Of a stretch of 14,397 nt of DNA, positions 1 through 6,171 are shown piece after piece. The notes below the pieces were generated by a model. It did not search any database. It had not been told where the DNA came from and was given only the letters and a program-made list of their open reading frames with translations. The first letter of the stretch is position 1. Each line of letters opens with the position of its first letter. The stretch spans positions 1 through 14,397 of the forward strand of contig DDUQ01000114.1 of the NCBI GenBank assembly GCA_002344885.1. The letters run 5' to 3'. The stretch is from Comamonadaceae bacterium UBA2334 (lineage in GTDB: Bacteria > Pseudomonadota > Gammaproteobacteria > Burkholderiales > Burkholderiaceae_C). A program made the position numbers and the translations under genes.

Positions 1-807
1 CCCGCCACAGGCCAGGCACCCGCGCCCGGCGCTGCTGCCCCCACCCCACCGGCAACGCCTGCAGCGCCAGCCCCCAAGCCCGTGCCGACGGGTGGCAGCG
101 TGTCGCTCAAGTGCGACCCGTTTGCCACGGCAGAAGTGGGCCAGTACATGACCGAAAACAACACCTGGGGCAGCAAGGGCGTGGTGGGCTGGACCCAGTG
201 CATCGGTGGTGCGCCGCACGGCAGCAGCGGCATGACGGCCCAATGGACCTGGGACTGGAAGTCCGAAGGTGACAACGTCAAGGCCTACCCCGAGGTGGTG
301 TTCGGTCACAAGCCCGGCTACCCCAAGTCCACCACCACCCTGCTGCCGCGCAAGCTGGCCAAAATCCAGACCCTGGTGCTGGATTACGACGTCCAGACCG
401 AGCGCGAGGGCACGGGCAACATGGCCATCGACATGTGGCTGACGAACACGGTCACCCCGGCCTCGTTTGCAGCACCCCCCATCACACACGAAATCATGAT
501 CTGGCTGGAGGTGTTCGGGCCAATGTACCCCGGCGGCCAGCAAGTGGACAAGGTGCGCATCAACGGCACCATGTACCGGGTGTTTGTGGGGGAAAAATTT
601 GGTTTGGGCTGGCGTTACCTGGCCTTTGTGCCCAACAGCCCCATGCAGACCATGGGCAGCATCGACCTGATGCCCTTCTTCGTTTACCTCAAGGGCAAGA
701 AGCTGATCACGACCGAAGAATTCCTGTCCACGGTCAATTTTGGCAACGAACTCATCAGCGGTTCCGGCGAAACGAAGTTGAACCGCTTCGCCGTCACGGT
801 GAACTGA
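1..807 (+). CDS. GH12-family beta-1,4-glucanase/xyloglucanase-like protein, 5' end outside window
   Basis: The reading frame is open from base 1, so the start lies to the left; the first ATG/GTG-type codon inside (82) is not the true start. The first ~27 visible residues are a Pro/Ala/Thr-rich linker, which usually joins a signal peptide or carbohydrate-binding module to a catalytic domain. The following ~240 residues look like glycoside hydrolase family 12 (endoglucanase or xyloglucan hydrolase, retaining, secreted). The motif HEIMIWLEVFG holds the presumed nucleophile Glu (codon 490-492; family pattern E-[IL]-M-[IV]-W). Near the C-terminus FGNELISGSG carries the presumed acid/base Glu (codon 748-750; family pattern G-T-E-x-F). 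Trp- and Tyr-rich strands fit the beta-jelly roll. Stop is TGA at 805-807. Substrate (cellulose, xyloglucan or mixed-linkage glucan) cannot be told from sequence alone. The phasin gene faces it and appears unrelated. Confidence 0.82.
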   Translation, partial: PATGQAPAPGAAAPTPPATPAAPAPKPVPTGGSVSLKCDPFATAEVGQYMTENNTWGSKGVVGWTQCIGGAPHGSSGMTAQWTWDWKSEGDNVKAYPEVVFGHKPGYPKSTTTLLPRKLAKIQTLVLDYDVQTEREGTGNMAIDMWLTNTVTPASFAAPPITHEIMIWLEVFGPMYPGGQQVDKVRINGTMYRVFVGEKFGLGWRYLAFVPNSPMQTMGSIDLMPFFVYLKGKKLITTEEFLSTVNFGNELISGSGETKLNRFAVTVN

Positions 808-810
808 GTG

Positions 811-855
811 GCGCAGGCATGACCGGGCAAACTGGCCGTTACATCATGCCTGTGC
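811..855 (+). terminator. Hairpin directly after the GH12 gene
   Basis: A 12-bp stem (arms 811-822 and 844-855, GCGCAGGCATGA with TCATGCCTGTGC, one G-U pair) encloses a 21-base loop and begins three bases after the GH12 stop codon. Its position suggests a 3'-end structure. No T-run follows, so intrinsic termination is not certain; it may only protect the mRNA 3' end. Confidence 0.4.
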
Positions 856-942
856 TGGCAAGAAATTCATCGGCGCGGACCACGGGCAACACGGGCCGAT
901 GCACAGGCACAAGCACCCGGCCCAGCAGCGGCGCAAACAGCA

Positions 943-963
943 CAACCCGCCACCGCCGGGTTG
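943..963 (-). terminator. Hairpin after the phasin gene
   Basis: Perfect 7-bp arms CAACCCG (943-949) and CGGGTTG (957-963) flank a 7-base loop. On the minus strand the stem starts five bases after the phasin stop codon and is followed by a weakly T-containing stretch (TGTGCTGTTTG). This fits a phasin transcript terminator, though the U-tract is poor. Confidence 0.45.
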
Positions 964-968
964 ACCGC

Positions 969-1520
969 TCACTTGAAGCGTGAATGGGTCTTGACCACGC
1001 TCATGGCGTTGTCAGTGAGTTGACGGGTCTGTTTGTCAGCCAATTCAACTGCCTTCGACGCGCTGGACTTGGCAACGGCAATCGCGTTCTGGGTCGCTTT
1101 CCAGGCGGATTGGTATGCAGCCACCATCGGCTCGCTGCCAGCCGGTGCGCTTTTCAGCAGGTCTTCAATGGTGGCTTCCATCTGTTTCTGACCAGAGGCT
1201 GCCCGTACTTCGACAACGTTGTTCAGGGCGGTGCTGACATCGGCAGCGATGGCATAGACCGAGCGGCTGTAGGCGACGGCTTGCTCGGCCAGTTGCTTGC
1301 CGATGGCGGCCTGTGCGGCCAATGCATCCGACGGGTTTTTGGCGCTGAATGCCGACAACATGTCAGGGCTGGTTTGAGCCAGCGCCGAGCGAACCACGTT
1401 CAGGTTCAGAGCGACCAGTTTTTCAAAGCCCGCGAAGGTGGAGGCGGCCAGTGTCTGGACGTCTGAAGCAGCAGTCTTTTGAGCGGCTGTCAGGGTGTCA
1501 ACATTGAAAGTGGTTGGCAT
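969..1520 (-). CDS. phaP: Phasin (PHA granule-associated protein)
   Basis: The 183-residue product has the composition and layout of the beta-proteobacterial phasin family: almost no Cys or Trp, rich in Ala, Gln, Lys and Ser, predicted nearly all-helical. It has an N-terminal amphipathic block (FNVDTLTAAQK, then FAGFEKLVALNLNVVRSAL) and a central AAQAAIGKQLAEQAVAYSRS segment typical of the family. Length matches the usual 180-190 residues. Phasins coat polyhydroxyalkanoate granules in the cytoplasm, control their size and number, and assist PHA synthase and depolymerase. The ATG at 1520 is supported by a Shine-Dalgarno GGAG (complement of 1527-1530) six bases upstream. The promoter region carries two candidate PHB-regulator operators. 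The gene stands alone, divergent from pgpA and convergent with the GH12 gene. Several phasin paralogues usually exist per genome, so the exact PhaP number cannot be assigned. Confidence 0.92.
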   Translation of the reverse strand: MPTTFNVDTLTAAQKTAASDVQTLAASTFAGFEKLVALNLNVVRSALAQTSPDMLSAFSAKNPSDALAAQAAIGKQLAEQAVAYSRSVYAIAADVSTALNNVVEVRAASGQKQMEATIEDLLKSAPAGSEPMVAAYQSAWKATQNAIAVAKSSASKAVELADKQTRQLTDNAMSVVKTHSRFK

Positions 1521-1580
1521 GGAAAACTCCGGTGGGGTTGAGGATGATCTGCTGCAAATGCTCCATCTCTACAAAAAATG

Positions 1581-1593
1581 TTGCAGTGCAGCA
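1581..1593 (-). promoter_or_regulatory. PhaR/PhbF-type operator, proximal copy
   Basis: On the minus strand this site reads TGCTGCACTGCAA, an exact match to the motif TG[N]TGC[N]3GCAA that I recall for the PHB-responsive repressor PhbF of Herbaspirillum seropedicae (PhaR in Cupriavidus). It lies about 60 bases upstream of the phasin start codon, near where transcription would begin, which suits a repressor that leaves when PHA is made. Binding here is inferred from the motif match. Confidence 0.55.
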
Positions 1594-1600
1594 TGAATGC

Positions 1601-1629
1601 ATTGTTAGGGTTAACCCGCAATAAAGCAA
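1601..1629 (-). promoter_or_regulatory. phaP: Weak candidate sigma-70 promoter of the phasin gene
   Basis: On the minus strand, TTGCTT (complement of 1624-1629) is followed after 17 bases by AACAAT (complement of 1601-1606). These match 3/6 and 4/6 of the consensus. A 10-bp perfect palindrome GGGTTAACCC (1608-1617) lies in the spacer. The implied transcription start would put the 1581-1593 operator over the start site. The match is weak and other positions are possible. Confidence 0.3.
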
Positions 1630-1635
1630 GGGAAA

Positions 1636-1650
1636 TGTTGCGCCGCAACA
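1636..1650 (+). promoter_or_regulatory. PhaR/PhbF-type operator, distal copy (7-bp dyad)
   Basis: TGTTGCG-C-CGCAACA is a perfect inverted repeat with 7-bp arms. It also fits TG[N]TGC[N]3GCAA exactly on the plus strand (1636-1648). With the proximal copy it forms a pair of sites about 55 bases apart flanking the proposed phasin promoter, in the spacer between phasin and pgpA. Repressor binding is inferred. Confidence 0.55.
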
Positions 1651-1760
1651 ATTTTTAGAGGTAACAGCCCAAAGCACCCGCTGTGCACCTTGGCGCACCG
1701 GCGAACGGGCAACAAGCGCCAGACCATGCGCCCCCCCAACTCGGCCCCCCGTTCACCGCC

Positions 1761-1776
1761 CATAATTTGCACCATG
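1761..1776 (+). promoter_or_regulatory. pgpA: Extended spacing-poor -10 element abutting the pgpA start (possible leaderless start)
   Basis: CATAAT (1761-1766, 5/6 to the -10 consensus) ends seven bases before the ATG at 1774, and no Shine-Dalgarno sequence precedes that ATG. If this -10 is used, the mRNA would begin at or within a few bases of the AUG. No convincing -35 is visible, so this is tentative. Confidence 0.3.
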
Positions 1777-2433
1777 AACTCGCCTGAGCACCCGACAGGC
1801 CCGCAACCTGTGTTGCTGGTACCCGACCCTGACCACCCTAACGTGTTGCGCCCGGCCACTGGCGAGCCAAGCTCTGCGTCAACCGCCCCGGCAGGGGGTG
1901 ACACTGCCGCACCGGAACCCAACGCCGCCAAGGCCGCGCCCTTCAAACGCCCCACTGTGGCCTTCATGACCCGCCACCCGGCCCACTTCATCGCCCTTGG
2001 GTTTGGTGCCGGTCTGTCCGCCTGGGCACCCGGCACGGTGGGCACGCTGTGGGCGTGGGCAGCATTTGGCGTGATGCAGCCGTTGTTAACCGACTGGGGC
2101 TGGGCACTCGTCATCGGCACCGGGCTGCTGCTGGGCTGGTGGGCCTGCACGGTGACGGCGAAGCACATGGGCCAGCCCGATTCGAGCCACATGGTGTGGG
2201 ACGAGGTGGTGGCGTTCTGGATCGTGCTGTGGATACTGGCCCCGGCCGATTTTTCGACGCAGTTGTACGCGTTTGCGCTGTTCCGGCTGTTCGACGCTGT
2301 CAAAGTAGGCCCCATGGCCTGGGCCGATGCCACGTTCAAAGGTTTTGGCCCGCGCGGTGGTTTTGGTGTGATGCTGGACGACCTCGCCGCTGCCTTCTGC
2401 ACCCTGCTGGTGTTTGCCCTGTGGCGTTTCTGA
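1774..2433 (+). CDS. pgpA: Phosphatidylglycerophosphatase A
   Basis: PgpA removes the phosphate from phosphatidylglycerophosphate to give phosphatidylglycerol in the inner membrane. Family motifs appear in order in the 219-residue product: GFGAGLSAWAPGTVGTL (77-92), a VWDE segment (141-144), FRLFDAVKVGP (170-180, where many relatives have K-P), and GGFGVMLDDLAAAF (195-208) with paired Asp residues. Hydrophobic stretches at ~108-126, 146-158 and 202-217 suit a multipass membrane protein. The first ~60 residues are Pro/Ala/Thr-rich, likely disordered, and absent from short homologues such as the ~170-residue E. coli protein. The ATG at 1966 (residue 65) would give a core-only product, but neither ATG has a good ribosome site. 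I chose 1774 because coding-like third-position bias extends to it and a -10-like box sits just upstream. The next gene, pncC, starts 28 bases downstream, so the two are probably co-transcribed. Confidence 0.88.
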   Translation: MNSPEHPTGPQPVLLVPDPDHPNVLRPATGEPSSASTAPAGGDTAAPEPNAAKAAPFKRPTVAFMTRHPAHFIALGFGAGLSAWAPGTVGTLWAWAAFGVMQPLLTDWGWALVIGTGLLLGWWACTVTAKHMGQPDSSHMVWDEVVAFWIVLWILAPADFSTQLYAFALFRLFDAVKVGPMAWADATFKGFGPRGGFGVMLDDLAAAFCTLLVFALWRF

Positions 2434-2461
2434 CGCACTGGAAGCCGCTGGATGGAACACC

Positions 2462-2950
2462 ATGAATTCAGAGCAAACAATTGAACACACGAAAGCGCTG
2501 GCTGCCATTTTTATTCAAAACCAGCTGATGCTGGCCACCGCCGAAAGCTGCACCGGCGGGCTGATTGCCGCGACCTGTACCGACCTGGCGGGCTCCAGCG
2601 CGTGGTTCGAGCGGGGGTTTGTGACCTACAGCAACGCCGCCAAGACCGAACTGCTGGGCGTGCCTGCAGAGCTGATTGCTACCCACGGCGCCGTGAGTGA
2701 ACCCGTGGTGCGCGCCATGGCCGCAGGCGCAGTGGCGCGATCACACGCCCAGGTGGCCATGGCCGTGACCGGCGTGGCAGGGCCCAGCGGCGGGAGCCCC
2801 GACAAACCGGTGGGCACCGTGTGGCTGGGCTGGCACGTGGGCGGGCACATCACCACCGAGTGTTACCACTTTGCGGGCGACCGGGCGGCCGTGCGCGCAG
2901 CCACCGTGAGCCACGCGCTGTCGCGGCTGGTCAAGCTGGTGTCTGCCTGA
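2462..2950 (+). CDS. pncC: Nicotinamide-nucleotide amidase (stand-alone CinA C-terminal domain)
   Basis: PncC hydrolyses nicotinamide mononucleotide to nicotinate mononucleotide and ammonia, feeding the pyridine nucleotide salvage cycle in the cytoplasm. The 162-residue product is the usual size for the stand-alone CinA C-terminal domain. Signature elements are TAESCTGGL (26-34) with the presumed catalytic Ser29, the FVTYSNAAK segment (53-61), and VTGVAGPSGG (102-111) followed by KPVGTVWLG. The N-terminal CinA (molybdopterin-binding-like) domain is absent. The ATG at 2462 starts the homologous region; the frame is open to 2414 but that extension overlaps pgpA and looks non-coding. The upstream ribosome site is weak (GGA at 2454-2456). 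It follows pgpA closely, a gene pair common in beta-proteobacteria, so co-transcription is likely. Confidence 0.9.
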   Translation: MNSEQTIEHTKALAAIFIQNQLMLATAESCTGGLIAATCTDLAGSSAWFERGFVTYSNAAKTELLGVPAELIATHGAVSEPVVRAMAAGAVARSHAQVAMAVTGVAGPSGGSPDKPVGTVWLGWHVGGHITTECYHFAGDRAAVRAATVSHALSRLVKLVSA

Positions 2951-2978
2951 ACCCGTCCGAAACATGCACCACTGGTTG

Positions 2979-3012
2979 GGCCGCCGGTCAGCCCCCCAGT
3001 CAGGCCGCCGGT
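2979..3012. repeat. 10-bp direct repeat in the pncC / nitroreductase gap
   Basis: GGCCGCCGGT occurs at 2979-2988 and again at 3003-3012, a 24-base period, inside the 129-base spacer between two convergent genes. No clean terminator hairpin with a T-run is visible in this spacer. The repeat may be a chance product of local G+C-rich composition. Confidence 0.4.
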
Positions 3013-3079
3013 GGGACCGCCTGGTTCACGGCTTGCACACCGGGCGCATTCACAGTCTGTCGGGGCATGGAACTGCCGC

Positions 3080-4252
3080 TCACGCCTTGATCAGGTGCGC
3101 CTCCACCCCGCGCCGGGGCGCTGGCCCGACCGGCGGCGCGTACCCAAGCCTGGCCCACATCTGCACGGTGTGTGTGGCCACGGGGGCATCGACCAGTTGG
3201 TGAATGGCTGCGTAGGGCGCGGCTTGCTCCGGGTACTCCTGCAACGCCTGCTGCAAGGGGTGCATGCTCAGTCCGTTGGCGGTGGCAGCCAGTTGGGCCC
3301 TGGCATACGCGCGCCCTGCGAGCACCTGCGTGCGGCGGCTGTTGCCCTGCGTCGTCATCCAGAAAAACGCAGGGGTGGTCGCCAGCTTGGTGTTGAACTC
3401 TTTGATTTGCGCGGCAATGTTGCTGTCGCCGGGTTCAGGGGCTTTGGTGCGGTCGAACAGGCCCAGTGACGTGACGGCGCGCACAAACGGCTTGTTGATG
3501 GAAATGCCATCGCGGTGCTGGTTGATCTCTGTCGGGCCAATGCGCAGGTAGTGGAAGGACTCCAGCACGGTGCGCGGGGTTTCCATCTCGATGCGCCAGG
3601 CGTCCATCGCAATCTGGCGGTGTTGCGCCAGTGCAGCAGCCTGGGCCTCGCCCACAAACCCCACCGTGGTATCGGCAGCAGACGCGCTGGTGGCAATGGC
3701 TGCCATGGCTTGCGCCGAAGGCGCGGTGGGCGCGTAGGCCTCGCGGTTGGTCCGGCGCTTGAACACCTGCTGAAACAGCGGGTCGGGGCGCACGCTGGCA
3801 TCGGCCTGCAACCGGATGACGGCGGTGGGCCGCTGGTCAATGGCCACGGGACCAAACTCGCCTTGCGGGAACAATTGGATGTCGGCCCGCCACCCGATCT
3901 GCCGGGCAGCCAGGTCCAGCAACTCCAGAAATGTGCCCTGGCTCATCATCATCTGGCGTGAGAACGGATCAGTCTCGGGCAGCAGGCGAGAGCGGTCGCA
4001 ATACAAGGTGATGAGGCCGGGCTGGCGCACGTCCACCAGCCACGACTGCAGGTTGTGCGAATGCGGGGCCAGAATGGCGTGTGCCAGCAGCCAGTGGCGC
4101 GGATCGGCACCCGCCGCTGGGGGCTGGCCGGGCCCGTTCCAGGCGACGAGTGCAGCAGCAGGCAGCTCTGACGAACAGCCCGACACCGAGCCAACCGTGG
4201 CGGCGGTGATCACACCCCCACCCAACAGGCGAATGAATTGACGACGTTCCAT
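3080..4252 (-). CDS. Tat-exported Acg-family nitroreductase-like protein (putative lipoprotein)
   Basis: The 390-residue product opens with a twin-arginine signal, MERRQFIRLLGGG, then a hydrophobic stretch and VSGC (23-26), which fits a lipobox, so it is probably exported folded and lipid-anchored. The rest matches the nitroreductase superfamily branch related to mycobacterial Acg: APHSHNLQSW (62-71, the S-x-N-x-Q flavin-contact pattern), KRRTNR (165-170), GRAYARAQLAATANGLSMHP (313-332) and a C-terminal RLGYAPPVGPAPRR (368-381). Such proteins bind FMN or a related flavin; Acg itself lacks clear reductase activity, so the substrate is unknown. ATG at 4252 follows the SDR stop codon by three bases, with GGAGG (complement of 4261-4265) nine bases upstream inside the SDR gene. 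This is the last gene of a three-gene operon. Alternative reading: a flavin-storing periplasmic protein rather than an enzyme. Confidence 0.83.
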   Translation of the reverse strand: MERRQFIRLLGGGVITAATVGSVSGCSSELPAAALVAWNGPGQPPAAGADPRHWLLAHAILAPHSHNLQSWLVDVRQPGLITLYCDRSRLLPETDPFSRQMMMSQGTFLELLDLAARQIGWRADIQLFPQGEFGPVAIDQRPTAVIRLQADASVRPDPLFQQVFKRRTNREAYAPTAPSAQAMAAIATSASAADTTVGFVGEAQAAALAQHRQIAMDAWRIEMETPRTVLESFHYLRIGPTEINQHRDGISINKPFVRAVTSLGLFDRTKAPEPGDSNIAAQIKEFNTKLATTPAFFWMTTQGNSRRTQVLAGRAYARAQLAATANGLSMHPLQQALQEYPEQAAPYAAIHQLVDAPVATHTVQMWARLGYAPPVGPAPRRGVEAHLIKA

Positions 4253-4255
4253 GGC

Positions 4256-5275
4256 TCAGGCCTCCAGTTCAGCGGTTTTCGAGGCATTCGGCATGACCCT
4301 TGGCGCTGCGAGGTGCGCCCCGGCCAGCGGTTGCCAGTACCAGTCCAGGGTGGCCTTCACGCCCTGTGAGATCTCTGTGGGTTGCAACCCCAGCACGCGG
4401 TCGCTGACACGCGAGTCGACCACGAACGGTTGCTCAAACTGGTACAGCATTTCGACACTGGCTCTGGCATCGGCGTTGAACATGCCCACCAGCTTCATCA
4501 TCCACGGCGACACCACTGTGCACGTCGGCGCCATGCCCAGCCACGCACAGGCCTGGGCCACCATGGCCTGCTGCGTCTGTGCGGCAGCATGCGGGGCGAG
4601 CCACACCTTGCCCCAAGTGGGCTGCCCGGCATCCGCCAGGCCCAGCGTGGCCATGGCGTTGCCCACATCGCCGATGAACGCAAAACTGTGGGGGCAATCG
4701 GCACGCACCAACACTTGCGCAGACTTGCCTTTCACCAGGTTGCCAAACACACGCTCGCCCATGGCCGACACGGTCACGCCAGGGCCATAGAAGTCGCTGG
4801 CGCGCAGCACGCTTGCCTGCACATCACCCTGTTGATGGCGCGCCATCACATCGTGGTGCATCTGGCGGCGCACCCGGCCCTTGCCCGAGCGGGGGGCTTC
4901 GGCGCTGTGCTCGGTCATGGGCTGGCTGGGGTCCAGCATGTACAGGTTCTCCAGGGCCACATACCGAGCGTTGGCACGCGCAGCAGCCTCCAGCGTGTGG
5001 GCCTGCAAACGGGGAAACAGCTCTGCCCATTGGGCATACGCTGGGCCCAGGGCCTGGTACACCACGCTGGCACCTTGCGCGGCCTGAATGGCCTGCTGTG
5101 CGTCGGACACATCTGCCTGGATGATGCCGACGTCGGCCGGCATCAACGCCGGGCGCTGCCCGCTGCGGTTGACCGCCTTGACGGCCACCCCCTGGGCACG
5201 CAGGTGCTGCGCTGTCCAGCAGCCGACTGGCCCCGTGCCGAAAATGAGGTGGAACCCCGTTGATGAATTGCTCAT
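4256..5275 (-). CDS. NAD(P)-binding SDR / NAD-dependent epimerase-like protein
   Basis: The 339-residue product starts with a Rossmann strand and the dinucleotide-binding loop FGTGPVGCW (12-20; GxGxxG). The layout is that of extended or atypical short-chain dehydrogenases: an RYVALENLYMLDP segment (104-116), RASDFYGPG (158-166) in the usual substrate-loop position, and a C-terminal region with LGLQPTEISQGVKATLDWYW typical of epimerase-like relatives. The classical YxxxK catalytic pair is not evident, so the chemistry is uncertain; NmrA-like redox sensing or an atypical oxidoreductase are both possible. ATG at 5275 is chosen because AAGGA (complement of 5283-5287) lies seven bases upstream and the Rossmann fold begins ten residues in; the frame is open to 5518, but that part runs into the DUF4386-like gene. 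It is the middle gene of the operon, 53 bases after its upstream neighbour and 3 bases before the next. Confidence 0.8.
   Translation of the reverse strand: MSNSSTGFHLIFGTGPVGCWTAQHLRAQGVAVKAVNRSGQRPALMPADVGIIQADVSDAQQAIQAAQGASVVYQALGPAYAQWAELFPRLQAHTLEAAARANARYVALENLYMLDPSQPMTEHSAEAPRSGKGRVRRQMHHDVMARHQQGDVQASVLRASDFYGPGVTVSAMGERVFGNLVKGKSAQVLVRADCPHSFAFIGDVGNAMATLGLADAGQPTWGKVWLAPHAAAQTQQAMVAQACAWLGMAPTCTVVSPWMMKLVGMFNADARASVEMLYQFEQPFVVDSRVSDRVLGLQPTEISQGVKATLDWYWQPLAGAHLAAPRVMPNASKTAELEA
4261..4265 (-). promoter_or_regulatory. Ribosome binding site of the nitroreductase-like gene inside the SDR gene
   Basis: The minus strand reads GGAGG nine bases before the ATG at 4252, overlapping the last codons of the SDR gene. 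It fixes the start choice and suggests translational coupling within the operon. Confidence 0.6.
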
Positions 5276-5282
5276 GGCCGTG

Positions 5283-5287
5283 TCCTT
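5283..5287 (-). promoter_or_regulatory. Ribosome binding site deciding the SDR start
   Basis: The minus strand reads AAGGA seven bases before the ATG at 5275. It supports that internal start over more upstream in-frame starts, which would overlap the preceding gene. Confidence 0.6.
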
Positions 5288-5328
5288 GAATCGGTGGGAA
5301 ATCGGTGAAAAAAAGCGGAGTGAATGGG

Positions 5329-6024
5329 TCAGGCGTTGCGGGCACGGCGGATGAGGATCACCCCCACACAGACCATCCACACCATGTAGAGCACGCTGAA
5401 CGGCGCGATGAAGGCCGACAGGTTCAAGCCAAACAGTTCCAAAGACAGGAAGAACAAGCCTGCAGCGGTTGCCCATGCCATGCAGGCGAGCCAGCGTGGC
5501 ACCCCGGCGCTGGTCCACATGGCCGATGCCAGCAGCGCGATGCTGGTGGCTGACAGCAGAAACACACCCAGAATTTCACCCACGCCACCGGCATAGGCGT
5601 TGAACGCGGTGTACACCGTGGCAATTGCGGATTGCCCTGCCGGATCCGCCGCCTGGTATTGCGTGGCCAGCACCGGCATGACCGTGAGCCAGCGGATGAT
5701 CCCCAGGCAACGCGCCAGGGTGGACAGCAGCGCGAAACCCACTGCCAGCTTCAACAGCAAGGGAAGTTCGTCTTTGCCTGCGATGGCCCGGCTGATCAGC
5801 AGCATCACCGGGAAGAACAACAACGAGTACAGCAGGTACACGCTGTACCCCAGCTTGACCGAGCCCGACTCGCTGAGCATCAGGGGCAGGTTGTGGGCGG
5901 CAGGCATGTCCAGGTTGGCGGGCCAACCAATGGCCGCGCCCAGCACACCCAAGGGCACAAAGAACATCAGCGCATGCACAATGGCCAAACTGCCAGCGCT
6001 GCGGTGAAGGGTGGAAGCTTGCAT
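5329..6024 (-). CDS. DUF4386-like multipass membrane protein
   Basis: The 231-residue product is strongly hydrophobic, with about six predicted membrane spans near residues 12-35, 57-80, 88-108, 142-168, 176-198 and 203-226. Between spans 3 and 4 are CLGIIRWLTVMPVLA and FNAYAGGVGE, which resemble the DUF4386 family pattern; that family has no established function. The C-terminus ends in the basic sequence IRRARNA, suggesting a cytoplasmic tail. ATG at 6024 has GGAG (complement of 6032-6035) seven bases upstream. It is the first gene of the three-gene minus-strand operon, divergent from the LysR-type regulator, so it is probably the directly controlled promoter-proximal gene. The family name is moderately secure; the membrane topology is clear from the sequence; no substrate can be inferred. 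Confidence 0.7.
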   Translation of the reverse strand: MQASTLHRSAGSLAIVHALMFFVPLGVLGAAIGWPANLDMPAAHNLPLMLSESGSVKLGYSVYLLYSLLFFPVMLLISRAIAGKDELPLLLKLAVGFALLSTLARCLGIIRWLTVMPVLATQYQAADPAGQSAIATVYTAFNAYAGGVGEILGVFLLSATSIALLASAMWTSAGVPRWLACMAWATAAGLFFLSLELFGLNLSAFIAPFSVLYMVWMVCVGVILIRRARNA

Positions 6025-6089
6025 GGTCAGACTCCAGGTGGTTGAACGATGGGCAAATTCTGCGACTACCAGGGGCTGCTTCGTTACTC

Positions 6090-6095
6090 ATAATT
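6090..6095 (-). promoter_or_regulatory. Candidate -10 element of the DUF4386-SDR-nitroreductase operon
   Basis: The minus strand reads AATTAT (4/6 to consensus) with no recognisable -35, as is common for promoters needing a LysR-type activator. A start near 6083 would place the 6132-6145 dyad around -55 and the 6108-6121 dyad around -31, near where LysR-type regulators bind. This is an inference from spacing only. Confidence 0.3.
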
Positions 6096-6107
6096 CGGCA
6101 TGGAAAT

Positions 6108-6121
6108 TTGCGTTTTTGCAA
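6108..6121. promoter_or_regulatory. LysR-box-like dyad TTGC-N6-GCAA
   Basis: The inverted repeat TTGC (6108-6111) and GCAA (6118-6121) satisfies the T-N11-A pattern of LysR-type recognition sites twice (T6108/A6120 and T6109/A6121). It sits immediately upstream of the proposed -35 of the lysR gene in the divergent spacer. Confidence 0.45.
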
Positions 6122-6150
6122 TTCAAACTCAATGCCATACGGCATAAAAT
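6122..6150 (+). promoter_or_regulatory. Candidate sigma-70 promoter of the lysR gene
   Basis: TTCAAA (6122-6127, 4/6) and TAAAAT (6145-6150, 5/6) are separated by 17 bases. The spacer holds the dyad ATGCC-N4-GGCAT (6132-6145). The predicted start would be near 6157, about 48 bases upstream of the ATG at 6205. Confidence 0.5.
6132..6145. promoter_or_regulatory. Dyad ATGCC-ATAC-GGCAT within the lysR promoter (candidate autoregulatory operator)
   Basis: Perfect 5-bp arms with a 4-base spacer lie between the -35 and -10 of the lysR gene. A regulator bound here could repress its own gene while activating the divergent operon, the usual LysR arrangement. The spacing is one base short of a strict T-N11-A box. 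Confidence 0.4.
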
Positions 6151-6157
6151 ATTCGTC

Positions 6158-6171
6158 GCGCAAGCTTGCGC
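6158..6171. repeat. Perfect 14-bp palindrome in the lysR leader
   Basis: GCGCAAGCTTGCGC is fully self-complementary and sits right after the proposed start of lysR transcription. It is followed by a second short palindrome, CACGTG (6172-6177). It could be an operator or a leader hairpin; its role is unknown. Confidence 0.55.

Noticed and set aside
435..983. A 182-codon plus-strand frame overlapping the GH12 gene
   Set aside because: It is out of frame with the identified GH12 domain and its product is Arg/Gly/His-rich without structure typical of a protein.
1611..2508. Minus-strand open frames opposite pgpA
   Set aside because: Low-complexity products with no motif, fully antisense to pgpA, whose family motifs are clear.
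2981..3043. CCGGTG / CACCGG inverted repeat (3008-3013 and 3038-3043) as a terminator for pncC
   Set aside because: A 6-bp stem with a 24-base loop and no T-run is not distinguishable from chance at this base composition.
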